Shown one piece after another: positions 1 to 8,308 of a stretch of 64,000 nt of DNA (its first letter is position 1; the number at the start of each line of letters is the position of its first letter). The stretch lies in NCBI RefSeq assembly GCF_049445795.1, contig NZ_JBMSDT010000010.1:186001-250000 (forward strand). The letters are read 5' to 3'. The DNA is from Larkinella sp049445795. Lineage in GTDB: Bacteria > Bacteroidota > Bacteroidia > Cytophagales > Spirosomataceae. Under the pieces are notes generated by a model. It did no database searches. It was given only the letters and a program-made list of their open reading frames with translations, and was not told the DNA's origin. The translations under genes and the position numbers were made by a program.

Positions 1-40
1 CAATACCGAAAACGGAATACCGTAAACCTGTAAACAGATT
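1..40. repeat. degenerate heptamer array at window edge
   Basis: From base 5 the sequence can be cut into 7-base units such as ACCGAAA, ACGGAAT, ACCGTAA and ACCTGTA. It resembles, partly in reverse complement, the array after the sigma factor gene at 8154-8218. It sits about 50 bases before the first gene. Its left part may lie outside the window, so inverted pairing cannot be judged. Confidence 0.5.
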
Positions 41-90
41 TCCCGTTTTTTCGCTTACTTTGAGGCTGTATCCGCAACGCCGTACCGCCG

Positions 91-591
91 ATGAGCAAAC
101 CCCGTTTTGACGATATTTTTATGGAACTTGCCGTCAATCTGTCGCGACGGTCCCACTGCATCAAGGCGCAGGTGGGGGCGGTTTTGACGAAAGACACCCG
201 CATTATTTCCATTGGCTACAACGGTCCGCCGTCGGGAACTCACAACTGCGACGAAGAATTTCCGGAGGTGGGTTGTCCGCGCGACTCGAAAGGCAGTTGT
301 TCGCTGGCGCTGCATGCTGAACAGAACGCTATCCTGTATGCAGCAAAAAACGGCGCAGTGGTCGACGGAGCCACGATTTACGTGACACTCTCCCCCTGCA
401 TTGCCTGCGCCCGGATTATTTACAGCATGAAAATCGCTAAAGTGGTTTTTCTGCATTCCTACGCCCGCTACAAAGGCATTCCGACCGACGAGGGTGTCGA
501 ATTTTTGCGTAAATTCGGGGTAGAAACGATCCAATACCAGCCTTCAGAAGGGTTTGAAGCGACGTTTGTGCAGGGTGACCCACATCTGTAG
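91..591 (+). CDS. deoxycytidylate (dCMP) deaminase
   Basis: A 166-residue cytosolic enzyme of the cytidine/deoxycytidylate deaminase superfamily. It is expected to convert dCMP to dUMP and so feed thymidylate synthesis. The zinc site is clear: HAEQNAI carries the zinc-binding His and the catalytic Glu, and SPCIACA supplies the PCxxC cysteines. The substrate-side motif GYNGPPSGTHNCDE and the extra Cys-rich segment around CPRD and GSC are typical of ComEB-like dCMP deaminases, as is the length. The ATG at 91 gives the usual N-terminus. The next gene starts 12 bases after the stop, so the two are probably co-transcribed. No exact promoter was seen; TTACTTTG just upstream is an imperfect -7 match. 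Confidence 0.93.
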   Translation: MSKPRFDDIFMELAVNLSRRSHCIKAQVGAVLTKDTRIISIGYNGPPSGTHNCDEEFPEVGCPRDSKGSCSLALHAEQNAILYAAKNGAVVDGATIYVTLSPCIACARIIYSMKIAKVVFLHSYARYKGIPTDEGVEFLRKFGVETIQYQPSEGFEATFVQGDPHL

Positions 592-603
592 GCGGTTTTC
601 TGA

Positions 604-1209
604 ATGAATATACTGGCGCACGCATTCCTATCGGGTAATGATGAAGGCTTAATCATTGGCAATTTTATTGCGGATTTCATTAAAGGAAATCCCGGACACC
701 CCCGGCATGGCCTGTCGATTGCGGTGCAGCGCGGGATTTGGTTGCATCGCCAGATCGATACCTTTACCGACCAGCACCCGCTGGTGGAAGCCATGCGCGT
801 GTTGGTTCGTCCGCGCTGCCACAAATACGCGGGAGCGGCCATCGATGTGTTTCTCGATCACTTTCTGGCCCGGCGGTTTTCGGTCTATTCCGATCAATCC
901 CTGCCGGTTTTTATTCGCCAGTTTTACGGTATCATCCGGCAAAATCGAAACGACTTGCCCGAGTCGGCCCGGCGCATGGCCGATGCCATGATTCAATACG
1001 ACTGGCTGACGAATTATCAATTCGCGGAAGGAATCGACCGCAGTCTCAAAGGCATGGCGCGCCGGACGGTTTTTCCCTCGAACCTGGAAACGGCCATTGA
1101 GGATTTCCATCATTATTACCTTACTTTTGACGACTATTTCAGCCGGTTTTTCCCCGAATTGCAGACTCATGTGCGTCATTTCCTGACGGTTACCCAACCG
1201 GCTGACTGA
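604..1209 (+). CDS. acyl carrier protein phosphodiesterase-like protein (DUF479/AcpH family)
   Basis: A 201-residue protein of the AcpH/DUF479 family. Characterised members remove 4'-phosphopantetheine from holo-acyl carrier protein. The N-terminal motif MNILAHAFLS followed by GNFIADFIKG is the family signature. Conserved Asp/His positions follow in HRQIDTFTDQHP and in the LDHFLARRF segment, as expected for a metal-dependent HD-type fold. Bacteroidota copies are common, but their phosphodiesterase activity is rarely tested, so the exact reaction is inferred from the family. The gene follows the dCMP deaminase by 12 bases and precedes holA by 41 bases, suggesting one unit. Confidence 0.85.
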   Translation: MNILAHAFLSGNDEGLIIGNFIADFIKGNPGHPRHGLSIAVQRGIWLHRQIDTFTDQHPLVEAMRVLVRPRCHKYAGAAIDVFLDHFLARRFSVYSDQSLPVFIRQFYGIIRQNRNDLPESARRMADAMIQYDWLTNYQFAEGIDRSLKGMARRTVFPSNLETAIEDFHHYYLTFDDYFSRFFPELQTHVRHFLTVTQPAD

Positions 1210-1250
1210 GTATCGTAAATGAATTAAAAGGACGTATATAGGCTATCGTT

Positions 1251-2270
1251 ATGACCCCCGCCGTTGAGCAGTTGCTGAAAGACATTCGAAAAAAACAGTT
1301 TGCGCCGGTTTACCTGTTGCACGGGGATGAGCCCTATTTTCTGGATTTGCTGACGGAAGAAATTGAAAAAGCAGCCATTCCCGAACACGAGAAGGGCTTC
1401 AACCAGTTTGTCGTGTTTGGAAAGGACGTACAGGTCGGTGCGGTGATTAACATGGCCCGGCGGTATCCGTTTATGGCGGAGCGGCAACTGGTGCTAGTCA
1501 AAGAAGCCCAGCAACTGGGCGGTTTTGGGGAGAAAGCCAATGTGTCCTTGCTGGAAGACTACGCCAAAGCGCCCCTTTCATCGACTATTCTGGTGTTGAG
1601 CCATACCGGTAATTTTGACGAACGGAAGGCGCTGGCGAAGGCCATCGGGCAGAAAGGCGTTCTGTTCAATTCGAAAAAACTCTATGATAACAAGGTACCC
1701 GACTGGATCGGAGACTACTGTCGGCAGCAAAACGCTAAGGTAAGTCTTAAAGCCATTCAGATGCTGTTTGAAGCCATTGGCAATGACCTGAAACGGCTGG
1801 CCGGAGAGATTGATAAGATCATGATCAACCTGAAACCGGGCGAGGAAATCAGCGCCGAGACGGTGGAACGGCTGGTCGGTATCAGCAAGGAATACAATGT
1901 GTTTGAATTGCAGAAAGCGCTGACACTCCGGGATGTGGTAAAAGCTAACCGCATTGTCGATTATTTCGGCCGCAACCCGAAAGACAACCCTTTGCCGCCG
2001 ATGTTGATCATTCTTTACCAGTTTTTTACGAAAGTACTGATGGTTCAGGCTTCGCGCGACCAGTCTGAAAAACACCTGGCGACGCTGCTCGGAGTCCATA
2101 CGTTCTTTGTGAAAGATTACCTCCAAACCGCCCGGGCGTATCCGTTATGGAAAGTGGCCGGGATCGTGCATTCCATCCGCAAAGCCGACGCCTGGTCCAA
2201 AGGCATTGATACGCCTTCGATGAGCGAGGGAGCCATTTTAAAGCAGTTGATTTTTGAAATTTTGCACTGA
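1251..2270 (+). CDS. holA: DNA polymerase III subunit delta
   Basis: The 339-residue delta subunit of the clamp loader, which opens the beta sliding clamp and loads it on primed DNA at the replication fork. The N-terminus has the family pattern FAPVYLLHGDEPYF, where a degenerate nucleotide-binding fold begins. RYPFMAERQLVLVKEAQ follows, then the central ANDLKRLAGEIDKI-type helix of domain II and a C-terminal collar domain to residue 339. Length is normal for the family. A hairpin terminator follows 53 bases after the stop. Translation starts at ATG 1251, after an AT-rich leader with no Shine-Dalgarno sequence. Confidence 0.93.
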   Translation: MTPAVEQLLKDIRKKQFAPVYLLHGDEPYFLDLLTEEIEKAAIPEHEKGFNQFVVFGKDVQVGAVINMARRYPFMAERQLVLVKEAQQLGGFGEKANVSLLEDYAKAPLSSTILVLSHTGNFDERKALAKAIGQKGVLFNSKKLYDNKVPDWIGDYCRQQNAKVSLKAIQMLFEAIGNDLKRLAGEIDKIMINLKPGEEISAETVERLVGISKEYNVFELQKALTLRDVVKANRIVDYFGRNPKDNPLPPMLIILYQFFTKVLMVQASRDQSEKHLATLLGVHTFFVKDYLQTARAYPLWKVAGIVHSIRKADAWSKGIDTPSMSEGAILKQLIFEILH

Positions 2271-2323
2271 AGAAAAGGCAATTGCTCAATAACCAGTATT
2301 TATCGTCAACACCGTTTTAGCAA

Positions 2324-2349
2324 AAAACCGCCTTGTCTAAGGCGGTTTT
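2324..2349. terminator. bidirectional hairpin terminator between holA and tRNA-Met
   Basis: An 11-bp perfect inverted repeat (AAAACCGCCTT and AAGGCGGTTTT) with a 4-base loop, flanked by A and T runs on both sides. It can end holA transcription on the plus strand and tRNA transcription on the minus strand. Confidence 0.85.
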
Positions 2350-2356
2350 GCGTTCG

Positions 2357-2430
2357 TAGCGGGGACGAGATTTGAACTCGTGGCCTCAGGGTTATGAATC
2401 CTGTGCTCTAACCAACTGAGCTACCCCGCC
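2357..2430 (-). tRNA. tRNA-Met (anticodon CAT, elongator type)
   Basis: Read on the minus strand, this folds as a 74-nt cloverleaf. It has a 7-bp acceptor stem (GGCGGGG with CCCCGCT, including a G-U pair at 1-72), a D arm with AGCTCAGTTGGTTAGAGC, anticodon loop TTCATAA, and a T arm ACGAG-TTCAAAT-CTCGT. The anticodon is CAT. The paired first position, and the absence of the three G-C pairs at the anticodon-stem base, argue against initiator tRNA. A lysidine-modified tRNA-Ile2 also has a CAT gene anticodon, but the body resembles elongator tRNA-Met. CCA is not encoded. Confidence 0.93.
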
Positions 2431-2482
2431 AAATTTTTCGTGCCACAAAAGTAGGAAAAAAAAAGACTGCTCCAACAACTTT

Positions 2483-2514
2483 TTGACCACCGTGTTAAAA
2501 TTCTGCTAACTTTG
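2483..2514 (+). promoter_or_regulatory. Bacteroidota-type promoter
   Basis: TTG at 2483-2485 (the -33 element) and TAACTTTG at 2507-2514 (an exact match to TAnnTTTG) lie upstream of the START-like gene. The predicted transcript start near 2521 rules out the in-frame TTG at 2512 as the translation start and supports ATG at 2542. Confidence 0.75.
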
Positions 2515-2541
2515 CCCCGTTACCCTTTAAAATTCACTGAT

Positions 2542-2934
2542 ATGGAAAAATACAAATTCGTTGCGGAATACGAGCTTCGGGCTTCACCCAAAGTTCTTTT
2601 TCCTTATATCAGCACCGCTTCGGGCCTTTCCCAATGGTTTGCCAATAAAGTGAATGTTCGGCCCGATCATCAGTTTGATTTTTTCTGGGATAACGAAAGT
2701 CACCTCGCCCGGCAGGTTTCCATCCGGCAGAATAAAAGCGTACGGTTTGAGTTTTTAAACGGTAACGGTTCCTCCGAAGAACATAATTACATCGATTTTC
2801 GGGTGGACGTCAGTGAGTTGACCCAGTCGACCTTCCTGCGGATTACGGATTACTCCTCCAATGCCGATGCCGACGAACTTAAATCCCTCTGGAACAGTTT
2901 AATTGATAAGCTTAAAGAAATTGTGGGGAGTTAG
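2542..2934 (+). CDS. START-like domain protein
   Basis: A 130-residue protein with the alpha/beta pattern of the START/Bet v1-like superfamily. The N-terminus MEKYKFVAEYELRASPKVLF is followed by a helix ending SQWFANKV, then beta strands and a C-terminal helix SLWNSLIDKLKEIV. This resembles the small single-domain START-like proteins widespread in Bacteroidota; the ligand is unknown. The promoter element at 2507-2514 overlaps the earlier in-frame TTG, so ATG 2542 is the start. The LptF/LptG-type permease begins 6 bases after the stop, so the two are co-transcribed. A link to envelope lipid handling is possible but only inferred from that neighbour. Confidence 0.8.
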   Translation: MEKYKFVAEYELRASPKVLFPYISTASGLSQWFANKVNVRPDHQFDFFWDNESHLARQVSIRQNKSVRFEFLNGNGSSEEHNYIDFRVDVSELTQSTFLRITDYSSNADADELKSLWNSLIDKLKEIVGS

Positions 2935-2940
2935 GAGTCT

Positions 2941-4461
2941 ATGAAGAAAATTGACAAGCTCGTACTGAAGTCGTTCTGGGGACCGTTCGTACTGACGCTT
3001 TGTGTGGTTATTTTTATTTTTTTGATGCGGCTGATGATGTTTTACATCGATCAGTTCGTCTCGAAAGACATTGATCTACTGGTTTTTGGCAAAATAATCG
3101 GTTATTTCAGTCTCATCACCATTCCCATTGCCCTGCCGCTGGCGGTGTTGCTCTCTTCGCTGATGACTTTCGGGAATCTCGGCGAATTCTTCGAACTGAC
3201 GGCCCTTAAAAGCGCCGGAATTTCCCTCACCCGGGCCATGCGTCCCATGCTGATCGTAGCGACCGGAATTGCTATCTTTTCCTTCTGGTTCAATAACAAG
3301 GTAGCGCCCTGGGCCAACCTGAAAGGCTATAGTTTGCTTTGGGATATTAAATCCGCCAAAGCGACACTGAGTATAAAAGAAGGTATTTTTTACAACGACC
3401 TGCCCGGGTACAGCATCAAAGCTGATAAGAAGAACGGTGAAACCCTGCGCGGTATGGTCATCTACAAACACCAGGAAAGCGGGATGGAAACCGGAAACCG
3501 CGAGATCATTCTGGCGGATTCGGGGCGTATGTATACTACACCCGATAAACAATACCTGATCTTTGAGCTGTACAACGGCAACGATTATACCGAATACACC
3601 GACAATTCGAACGTGTCATATGCCAGTACCGGATCACAGAATCAGCTAGCCAAATTTCTGCGGAACGGGTTTCAACATTATAAACTCCGGATCAGCCTGG
3701 ATTCATACGGTTTGAAGCGAACCGACGAGCAGCAGTTCGAGTACCACGAGTACATGAAAAACCTGGCCGAGCTGGCCACCCTGACCGATTCGCTCAAAAA
3801 AGACCTGAAGACGACCAAGGCCAGTACGGCGACGACCTCCCGGCAATACTACAGTTACCAGTTCAAACCGGCTCCCCCCGTCGTCACGCCCGTTGCGTCG
3901 ACTACGGTCACAACTCCGCCAACGGTTCGGTCCGGCAACTGGATCGATTCGCTGCTGGCCCGGCCGGTCGAAGCCCGGATTAAGGGTGAAACCGTGGACA
4001 TGGCGCTGTCGCAGGCCCGGAATATGCTGTCGTATGCCGAGTCGAATCAGACCTATTTAAAGGAAAAGCAGAAAACCGTCAACCGTTACGAACTCGAAAG
4101 CCACCACAAATTTACGCAGGCGATTTCCTGCTTCATCATGTTTCTGATCGGGGCACCGTTGGGGGCCATCATCAAAAAAGGCGGTTTTGGGGTTCCGGTG
4201 CTGGTATCGATTCTGTTTTTCATTCTGCTCTATGTCTTAACCCTGACCGGCGACAAGTACGCCAAGGACGATCTGATCTGGGTTCCGGCCGGTGCCTGGA
4301 TGGCCAATGTGATCCTGCTGCCGATTGGGCTCTACCTCATGAAACAGGCCCGCAACGATTCCCGGCTGTTTGATAAAGATGTGTATGTCATCGGCTGGGA
4401 GCGGCTGAAAAAGCAATTCCAGTCCTGGCGGGCGGGTCGTTCGCAGACACGAGTTGCCTGA
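2941..4461 (+). CDS. LptF/LptG family permease (YjgP/YjgQ)
   Basis: A 506-residue inner-membrane permease of the LptF/LptG family, which with the ATPase LptB extracts lipopolysaccharide from the inner membrane and passes it to the periplasmic bridge. Three hydrophobic segments lie in residues 10-125, including a segment beginning FVLTLCVVIFIF and one reading SLITIPIALPLAVLL. A large periplasmic beta-jellyroll region follows (about 130-390, with a low-complexity Thr/Pro stretch near 300-330). Three C-terminal segments begin at about residue 392 (ISCFIMFLIGAPLG). The KKGGFG cytoplasmic loop is typical. LptF and LptG cannot be told apart from one copy; the partner is not in this window. Confidence 0.9.
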   Translation: MKKIDKLVLKSFWGPFVLTLCVVIFIFLMRLMMFYIDQFVSKDIDLLVFGKIIGYFSLITIPIALPLAVLLSSLMTFGNLGEFFELTALKSAGISLTRAMRPMLIVATGIAIFSFWFNNKVAPWANLKGYSLLWDIKSAKATLSIKEGIFYNDLPGYSIKADKKNGETLRGMVIYKHQESGMETGNREIILADSGRMYTTPDKQYLIFELYNGNDYTEYTDNSNVSYASTGSQNQLAKFLRNGFQHYKLRISLDSYGLKRTDEQQFEYHEYMKNLAELATLTDSLKKDLKTTKASTATTSRQYYSYQFKPAPPVVTPVASTTVTTPPTVRSGNWIDSLLARPVEARIKGETVDMALSQARNMLSYAESNQTYLKEKQKTVNRYELESHHKFTQAISCFIMFLIGAPLGAIIKKGGFGVPVLVSILFFILLYVLTLTGDKYAKDDLIWVPAGAWMANVILLPIGLYLMKQARNDSRLFDKDVYVIGWERLKKQFQSWRAGRSQTRVA

Positions 4462-4503
4462 AATATTCTCAACCGGTTTTACCGGATATCCTAAAAAAAT
4501 TTA

Positions 4504-4511
4504 TAATTTTG
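4504..4511 (+). promoter_or_regulatory. -7 promoter element of rpsO
   Basis: TAATTTTG matches TAnnTTTG exactly and lies 40 bases before the rpsO ATG. No convincing -33 TTG was found at the usual distance. Confidence 0.6.
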
Positions 4512-4551
4512 CGTTTCATTCAATTATCCATTTGTTTTTAGCTGTCTGACG

Positions 4552-4827
4552 ATGTATTTAAACACCGAAAAAAAGCAAGAAATCTTTGCTGCCCAGGGGT
4601 TCAAACGAACCACGGAAGACTCTGGGTCGGCTGAATCTCAGATCGCCCTGTTCACTTTCCGGATTAACCACCTGACAGAGCATCTGAAAAAGCACAAACA
4701 TGATTACGGCACCCGCCTGGGCTTGCTGAAACTGGTCGGCAAGCGCCGTCGGTTGCTCGACTATCTGTATAAAAAAGACATTAGTCGGTACCGGGCCATC
4801 ATTGCTGAGTTAGGTCTCCGGAAGTAA
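4552..4827 (+). CDS. rpsO: 30S ribosomal protein S15
   Basis: A 91-residue protein of normal S15 length. It binds the central domain of 16S rRNA and helps begin assembly of the 30S platform. The conserved stretches are visible: TEDSGSAESQIA near residue 20, the TFRINHLTEHLKKHKHDYGTR region carrying the rRNA-contacting His/Asp positions, then LLKLVGKRRRLLDYL and the C-terminal RYRAIIAELGLRK. It has its own -7 element (4504-4511) and a hairpin terminator (4840-4872). The polyribonucleotide nucleotidyltransferase gene follows by 199 bases, the conserved rpsO-pnp order. Confidence 0.97.
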   Translation: MYLNTEKKQEIFAAQGFKRTTEDSGSAESQIALFTFRINHLTEHLKKHKHDYGTRLGLLKLVGKRRRLLDYLYKKDISRYRAIIAELGLRK

Positions 4828-4839
4828 AAACTTCGTTCG

Positions 4840-4872
4840 AATCAGGGAATCCATCAAACAGGTTCCCTGATT
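4840..4872 (+). terminator. hairpin terminator after rpsO
   Basis: AATCAGGGAA at 4840-4849 pairs with TTCCCTGATT at 4863-4872 (10 bp, 13-base loop), followed by a T-rich stretch. It separates rpsO from pnp and may be only partly effective. Confidence 0.7.
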
Positions 4873-5026
4873 TCATGTTTACGTACCAAGTCTCCCATTT
4901 TTGGTTCATTTATTCCGTTCGGATGGTCCGAACGAGCGGTCAGTGAGTAGAGTAGCTATTGTTGCGGTCTTTTCGTAGAAGCAATCGGTTGAAAAAGCGG
5001 CTGTCGCGGGTAATATTCTCTAGTAT

Positions 5027-7168
5027 ATGTCACAAATCATCACACACTCCACTAACCTTCCTGACGGACGAACGATTACCATCGAAACGGGCAAACTGGC
5101 CCGACAAGCCGATGGGGCTGTCGTCGTTCGATTGGGCGATACCATGCTGCTAGCCACCGTGGTATCGACGAAAGAAGCGAAAGAAGGCGTCGATTTTCTG
5201 CCCCTTTCCGTCGATTACCAGGAAAAATTTGCGGCATCCGGCCGGATTCCGGGCAGCTTTCAGCGCCGGGAAGGTCGGTTAAGCGATCACGAAGTCCTGA
5301 TCAGCCGGTTGGTCGACCGGGCGTTGCGTCCGATTTTTCCGGAGGACTATCACGCTGATACTCAGGTGATGATCACCCTGATTTCGGCGGATACCGAGGT
5401 GCTGCCCGATTCGCTGGCGGCTCTGGCGGCTTCGTCGGCCCTGGCGGTTTCCGACATCCCGTTCAACGGTCCGATTTCGGAAGTCCGGGTGGCGAAAATT
5501 GACGGGGAATACCAGATCAACCCCAAAACCTCCGATCTGGAGCGGGCCACGCTCGACCTGATCGTAGCGGCTACGGCCAAAGATATCTGTATGGTGGAAG
5601 GACAGATGAACGAATGCTCGGAGCAGGAAGTCATCGAGGCTCTGAAAGCCGCCCACGAAGTCATCAAAATTCAGTGTGCTGCGCAGAAAGAACTGGAAGC
5701 TGCCGTTGGCAAACAGCAGAAGCGCGTGTACAGCCACGAAACGCACGATGAAGAACTGCGCCAGTTGGTTCGTGAACAGACCTACGACAAAGTGTACGCC
5801 GTAGCGCTTCAGCAGAACAAGAATAAGAAAGTGCGCAGCGAGTCGTTCAAGGCGGTTTTTGAAGAATTTAAAGCCACGCTGTTTCCGGAAGGTGAAGTTG
5901 ATCCGGCCAAACTGACGCTGGCGAAGCAATATTTTCACGACGTCCAGTGGGAAGCGTCGCGTCGGCTGGTACTCGACGAACGGACCCGGCTGGATGGCCG
6001 GAAACTGGACGAAATCCGTCAAATCACGACCGAGGTGGATTACCTGCCGTCGGCGCACGGATCGGCGGTTTTCACGCGGGGAGAAACCCAGTCGCTGACG
6101 ACGGTGACGCTCGGCACCAAGATGGACGAGCAGATTGTCGATCAGGCCATGTTTCAGGGGTTTGCCAAATTCCTGCTGCACTACAACTTCCCCGGTTTTT
6201 CAACGGGTGAAGTGAAACCGAACCGAGGAGCGGGTCGGCGCGAAATCGGTCACGGGAACCTGGCACACCGCGCCCTGAAGAAAGTGATGCCGCCGGATGC
6301 CGACAATCCGTACACAATTCGGGTAGTTTCCGATATTCTGGAATCCAACGGGTCGTCGTCGATGGCTACGGTATGCGCCGGTACGCTGGCGTTGATGGAC
6401 GCCGGAGTGAAAATCAAAGCGCCGGTGGCCGGGATCGCCATGGGCTTAATCACGGATGAGGCCGGTAAATACGCCGTCCTGTCCGATATTCTGGGTGACG
6501 AGGATCACCTGGGCGATATGGACTTTAAAGTGACCGGTACCGAATCCGGAATCACGGCCTGCCAGATGGACATTAAAGTCGATGGCTTGTCGTACGAAGT
6601 GCTGGCCGAAGCGCTCGAACAGGCGCGGGTTGGTCGTCTGCACATTCTGGGCGAGATGAACAAGTCGCTATCGACGCCACGTCCGGACCTGAAACCGCAT
6701 GCGCCCCGTGCGGTGACGATCAAGATCGACCGGGAATTTATCGGTGCCGTGATCGGGCCGGGTGGCAAAGTGGTGCAGGAAATCCAGAAAGAGTCCGGCG
6801 CTACGATCGTCATCGAAGAGAAGGACAATGCCGGTTACGTCAACATTTTTGCGACGAACCAGGTGTCGATGGATAAAGCTGTTTCGCGGATCAAGGGCAT
6901 TGCCACGGTTCCGGAAGTCGGTGAAATTTACGACGGAAAAGTAAAAACCATCATGCCGTTCGGCGCGTTCGTGGAGTTCCTGCCGGGTAAAGACGGTTTA
7001 TTGCACATTTCCGAGATCAAGTGGGATCGTCTGGAAACGATGGAGGGCGTTCTGGAGGTCGGTGAAGAAGTCCGGGTGAAGTTGATTGAAATCGATAAAA
7101 AAACCGGAAAATACCGTCTCTCGCGGAAGGTTTTGCTACCGAAGCCTGCGAACAAAAATCCGGCTTGA
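5027..7168 (+). CDS. pnp: polyribonucleotide nucleotidyltransferase (PNPase)
   Basis: A 713-residue trimeric 3'-5' exoribonuclease that degrades RNA phosphorolytically in the cytoplasm. Domain order is complete. The first RNase PH domain spans about residues 5-145 (RIPGSFQRREGRLSDHE, SRLVDRALRP). An alpha-helical linker follows. The second RNase PH domain spans about 315-550, with FTRGETQSLTTVTLG and the catalytic Asp region GDEDHLGDMDFKVTG. A KH domain with the loop IGPGGK lies near 574-580, and an S1 domain (GKVKTIMPFGAFVEFLPG) runs from about 632 to 700. ATG 5027 gives the usual start. It lies directly downstream of rpsO, as in many bacteria. Confidence 0.97.
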   Translation: MSQIITHSTNLPDGRTITIETGKLARQADGAVVVRLGDTMLLATVVSTKEAKEGVDFLPLSVDYQEKFAASGRIPGSFQRREGRLSDHEVLISRLVDRALRPIFPEDYHADTQVMITLISADTEVLPDSLAALAASSALAVSDIPFNGPISEVRVAKIDGEYQINPKTSDLERATLDLIVAATAKDICMVEGQMNECSEQEVIEALKAAHEVIKIQCAAQKELEAAVGKQQKRVYSHETHDEELRQLVREQTYDKVYAVALQQNKNKKVRSESFKAVFEEFKATLFPEGEVDPAKLTLAKQYFHDVQWEASRRLVLDERTRLDGRKLDEIRQITTEVDYLPSAHGSAVFTRGETQSLTTVTLGTKMDEQIVDQAMFQGFAKFLLHYNFPGFSTGEVKPNRGAGRREIGHGNLAHRALKKVMPPDADNPYTIRVVSDILESNGSSSMATVCAGTLALMDAGVKIKAPVAGIAMGLITDEAGKYAVLSDILGDEDHLGDMDFKVTGTESGITACQMDIKVDGLSYEVLAEALEQARVGRLHILGEMNKSLSTPRPDLKPHAPRAVTIKIDREFIGAVIGPGGKVVQEIQKESGATIVIEEKDNAGYVNIFATNQVSMDKAVSRIKGIATVPEVGEIYDGKVKTIMPFGAFVEFLPGKDGLLHISEIKWDRLETMEGVLEVGEEVRVKLIEIDKKTGKYRLSRKVLLPKPANKNPA

Positions 7169-7287
7169 TTTGTTACAATTTAGTGTATCGAATCAGTTTA
7201 TGATTTCGTTACTAATTGGACTTGCAAGAGCATAGCGCCCGATGAAGTAGTATAAAAAACCGGACTGCGTTAGGCAGTATTCCGTAC

Positions 7288-8151
7288 ATGAGACAGCTAA
7301 AAATTTCCAAACAGATTACCAACCGCGAAAGCCAATCGCTTGACAAATATTTGCAGGAGATTGGTAAAGTGGACCTGCTAACGCCGGACGAAGAAGTACA
7401 GTTGGCCCAGAAAATCCGCGAAGGCGACCAGTTGTCGCTGGAACGGCTGACGAAAGCCAACCTGCGGTTCGTTGTCTCCGTAGCAAAACAGTACCAGAAC
7501 CAGGGGTTGTCGCTGGGTGACCTGATCAACGAGGGAAACCTGGGGTTGATCAAAGCTGCCCAACGGTTTGACGAAACCCGGGGTTTCAAGTTTATTTCCT
7601 ACGCCGTTTGGTGGATTCGTCAGTCGATTCTGCAGGCCCTGGCCGAACAGTCACGGATTGTGCGGTTGCCGCTGAACCGGGTAGGCTCACTGAACAAGAT
7701 TTCCAAAACGTTCTCCGATCTGGAGCAAAAATTCGAGCGCGAACCGTCGCCGGAAGAACTGGCCGCCGTGCTTGAAATTTCGGCCGCCGAGGTCGTCGAT
7801 ACGCTGAAAATTTCGGGTCGGCATGTCTCGATGGATGCGCCATTTGTGCAGGGTGAAGAAAACAGCCTGCTTGATGTACTCGAAAACGACGGTGAAGACA
7901 AACCGGATTCCGGTTTGATCAACGACTCGCTCCGGAAAGAAGTGCAACGCGCTTTGTCGACGCTGACTCAGCGGGAAGCCGACGTGATAACGCTGTACTT
8001 TGGCCTGAACGGCGAACACGCCATGACGCTCGAAGAAATCGGCGAAAAATTCAACCTGACCCGCGAGCGGGTTCGGCAGATCAAGGAAAAAGCCATCCGG
8101 CGTCTGCGTCATACCTCGCGCTCGAAAGCGTTGAAGACGTATTTAGGATAA
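7288..8151 (+). CDS. rpoD: primary RNA polymerase sigma factor (sigma-70 type)
   Basis: At 287 residues this is a short primary sigma factor. It begins MRQLKISKQITNRE and enters region 1.2 (SLDKYLQEIGKVDLLTPDEE) with no region 1.1, as known for Bacteroidota. Region 2 has the core-binding and -10 melting motifs (LRFVVSVAKQYQNQG, GLIKAAQRFDETRGFKF, YAVWWIRQSI). Region 3 follows at about 125-205. Region 4 has a helix-turn-helix (MTLEEIGEKFNLTRERVRQI) for -33 recognition. It is expected to read the TTG/TAnnTTTG promoters seen across this window. A heptamer array starts 3 bases after the stop and a terminator follows. Confidence 0.96.
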   Translation: MRQLKISKQITNRESQSLDKYLQEIGKVDLLTPDEEVQLAQKIREGDQLSLERLTKANLRFVVSVAKQYQNQGLSLGDLINEGNLGLIKAAQRFDETRGFKFISYAVWWIRQSILQALAEQSRIVRLPLNRVGSLNKISKTFSDLEQKFEREPSPEELAAVLEISAAEVVDTLKISGRHVSMDAPFVQGEENSLLDVLENDGEDKPDSGLINDSLRKEVQRALSTLTQREADVITLYFGLNGEHAMTLEEIGEKFNLTRERVRQIKEKAIRRLRHTSRSKALKTYLG

Positions 8152-8153
8152 GA

Positions 8154-8218
8154 CGGTATTCGGTTTATAGTATTCAGTATACGGTTTCTGAACACCGAAA
8201 ACTGTAAACCGAGAACCG
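8154..8218. repeat. inverted pair of heptamer arrays after rpoD
   Basis: Five 7-base units with consensus near CGGTATT (8154-8188) are followed by a 2-base gap. Four units of the complementary sense, such as TAAACCG and AGAACCG, fill 8191-8218. The two halves can pair imperfectly into a hairpin; for example CGGTTTATAG at 8161-8170 faces CTGTAAACCG. The array begins 3 bases after the sigma factor stop codon. Confidence 0.7.
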
Positions 8219-8231
8219 CCAACAGATCATC

Positions 8232-8273
8232 AAGCCGGGGATGCAGGGCAACTTTGCAGATCCGGCTTTTTTA
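8232..8273 (+). terminator. hairpin terminator after rpoD
   Basis: AAGCCGG at 8232-8238 pairs with CCGGCTT at 8262-8268, with further inner pairing around GATGCA/TGCAGATC, followed by TTTTTATT. This is a good rho-independent terminator just before menD. Confidence 0.75.
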
Positions 8274-8300
8274 TTGCGTTTTTTCGGCAACTTAGCTTTT

Positions 8301-8308
8301 TATTTTTG
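8301..8308 (+). promoter_or_regulatory. possible -7 element overlapping the menD start
   Basis: TATTTTTG matches TAnnTTTG exactly, but its last base is the first base of the menD GTG codon. If it is real, transcription would begin inside the predicted reading frame. It may be chance in an AT-rich leader. Confidence 0.3.

Noticed and set aside
2357..2430. tRNA-Ile2 (lysidine) or initiator tRNA-fMet
   Set aside because: The body resembles elongator tRNA-Met, position 1-72 is paired (G-U), and the anticodon stem lacks the three consecutive G-C pairs of initiators. Ile2 is not fully excluded without comparison to the other CAT tRNAs.
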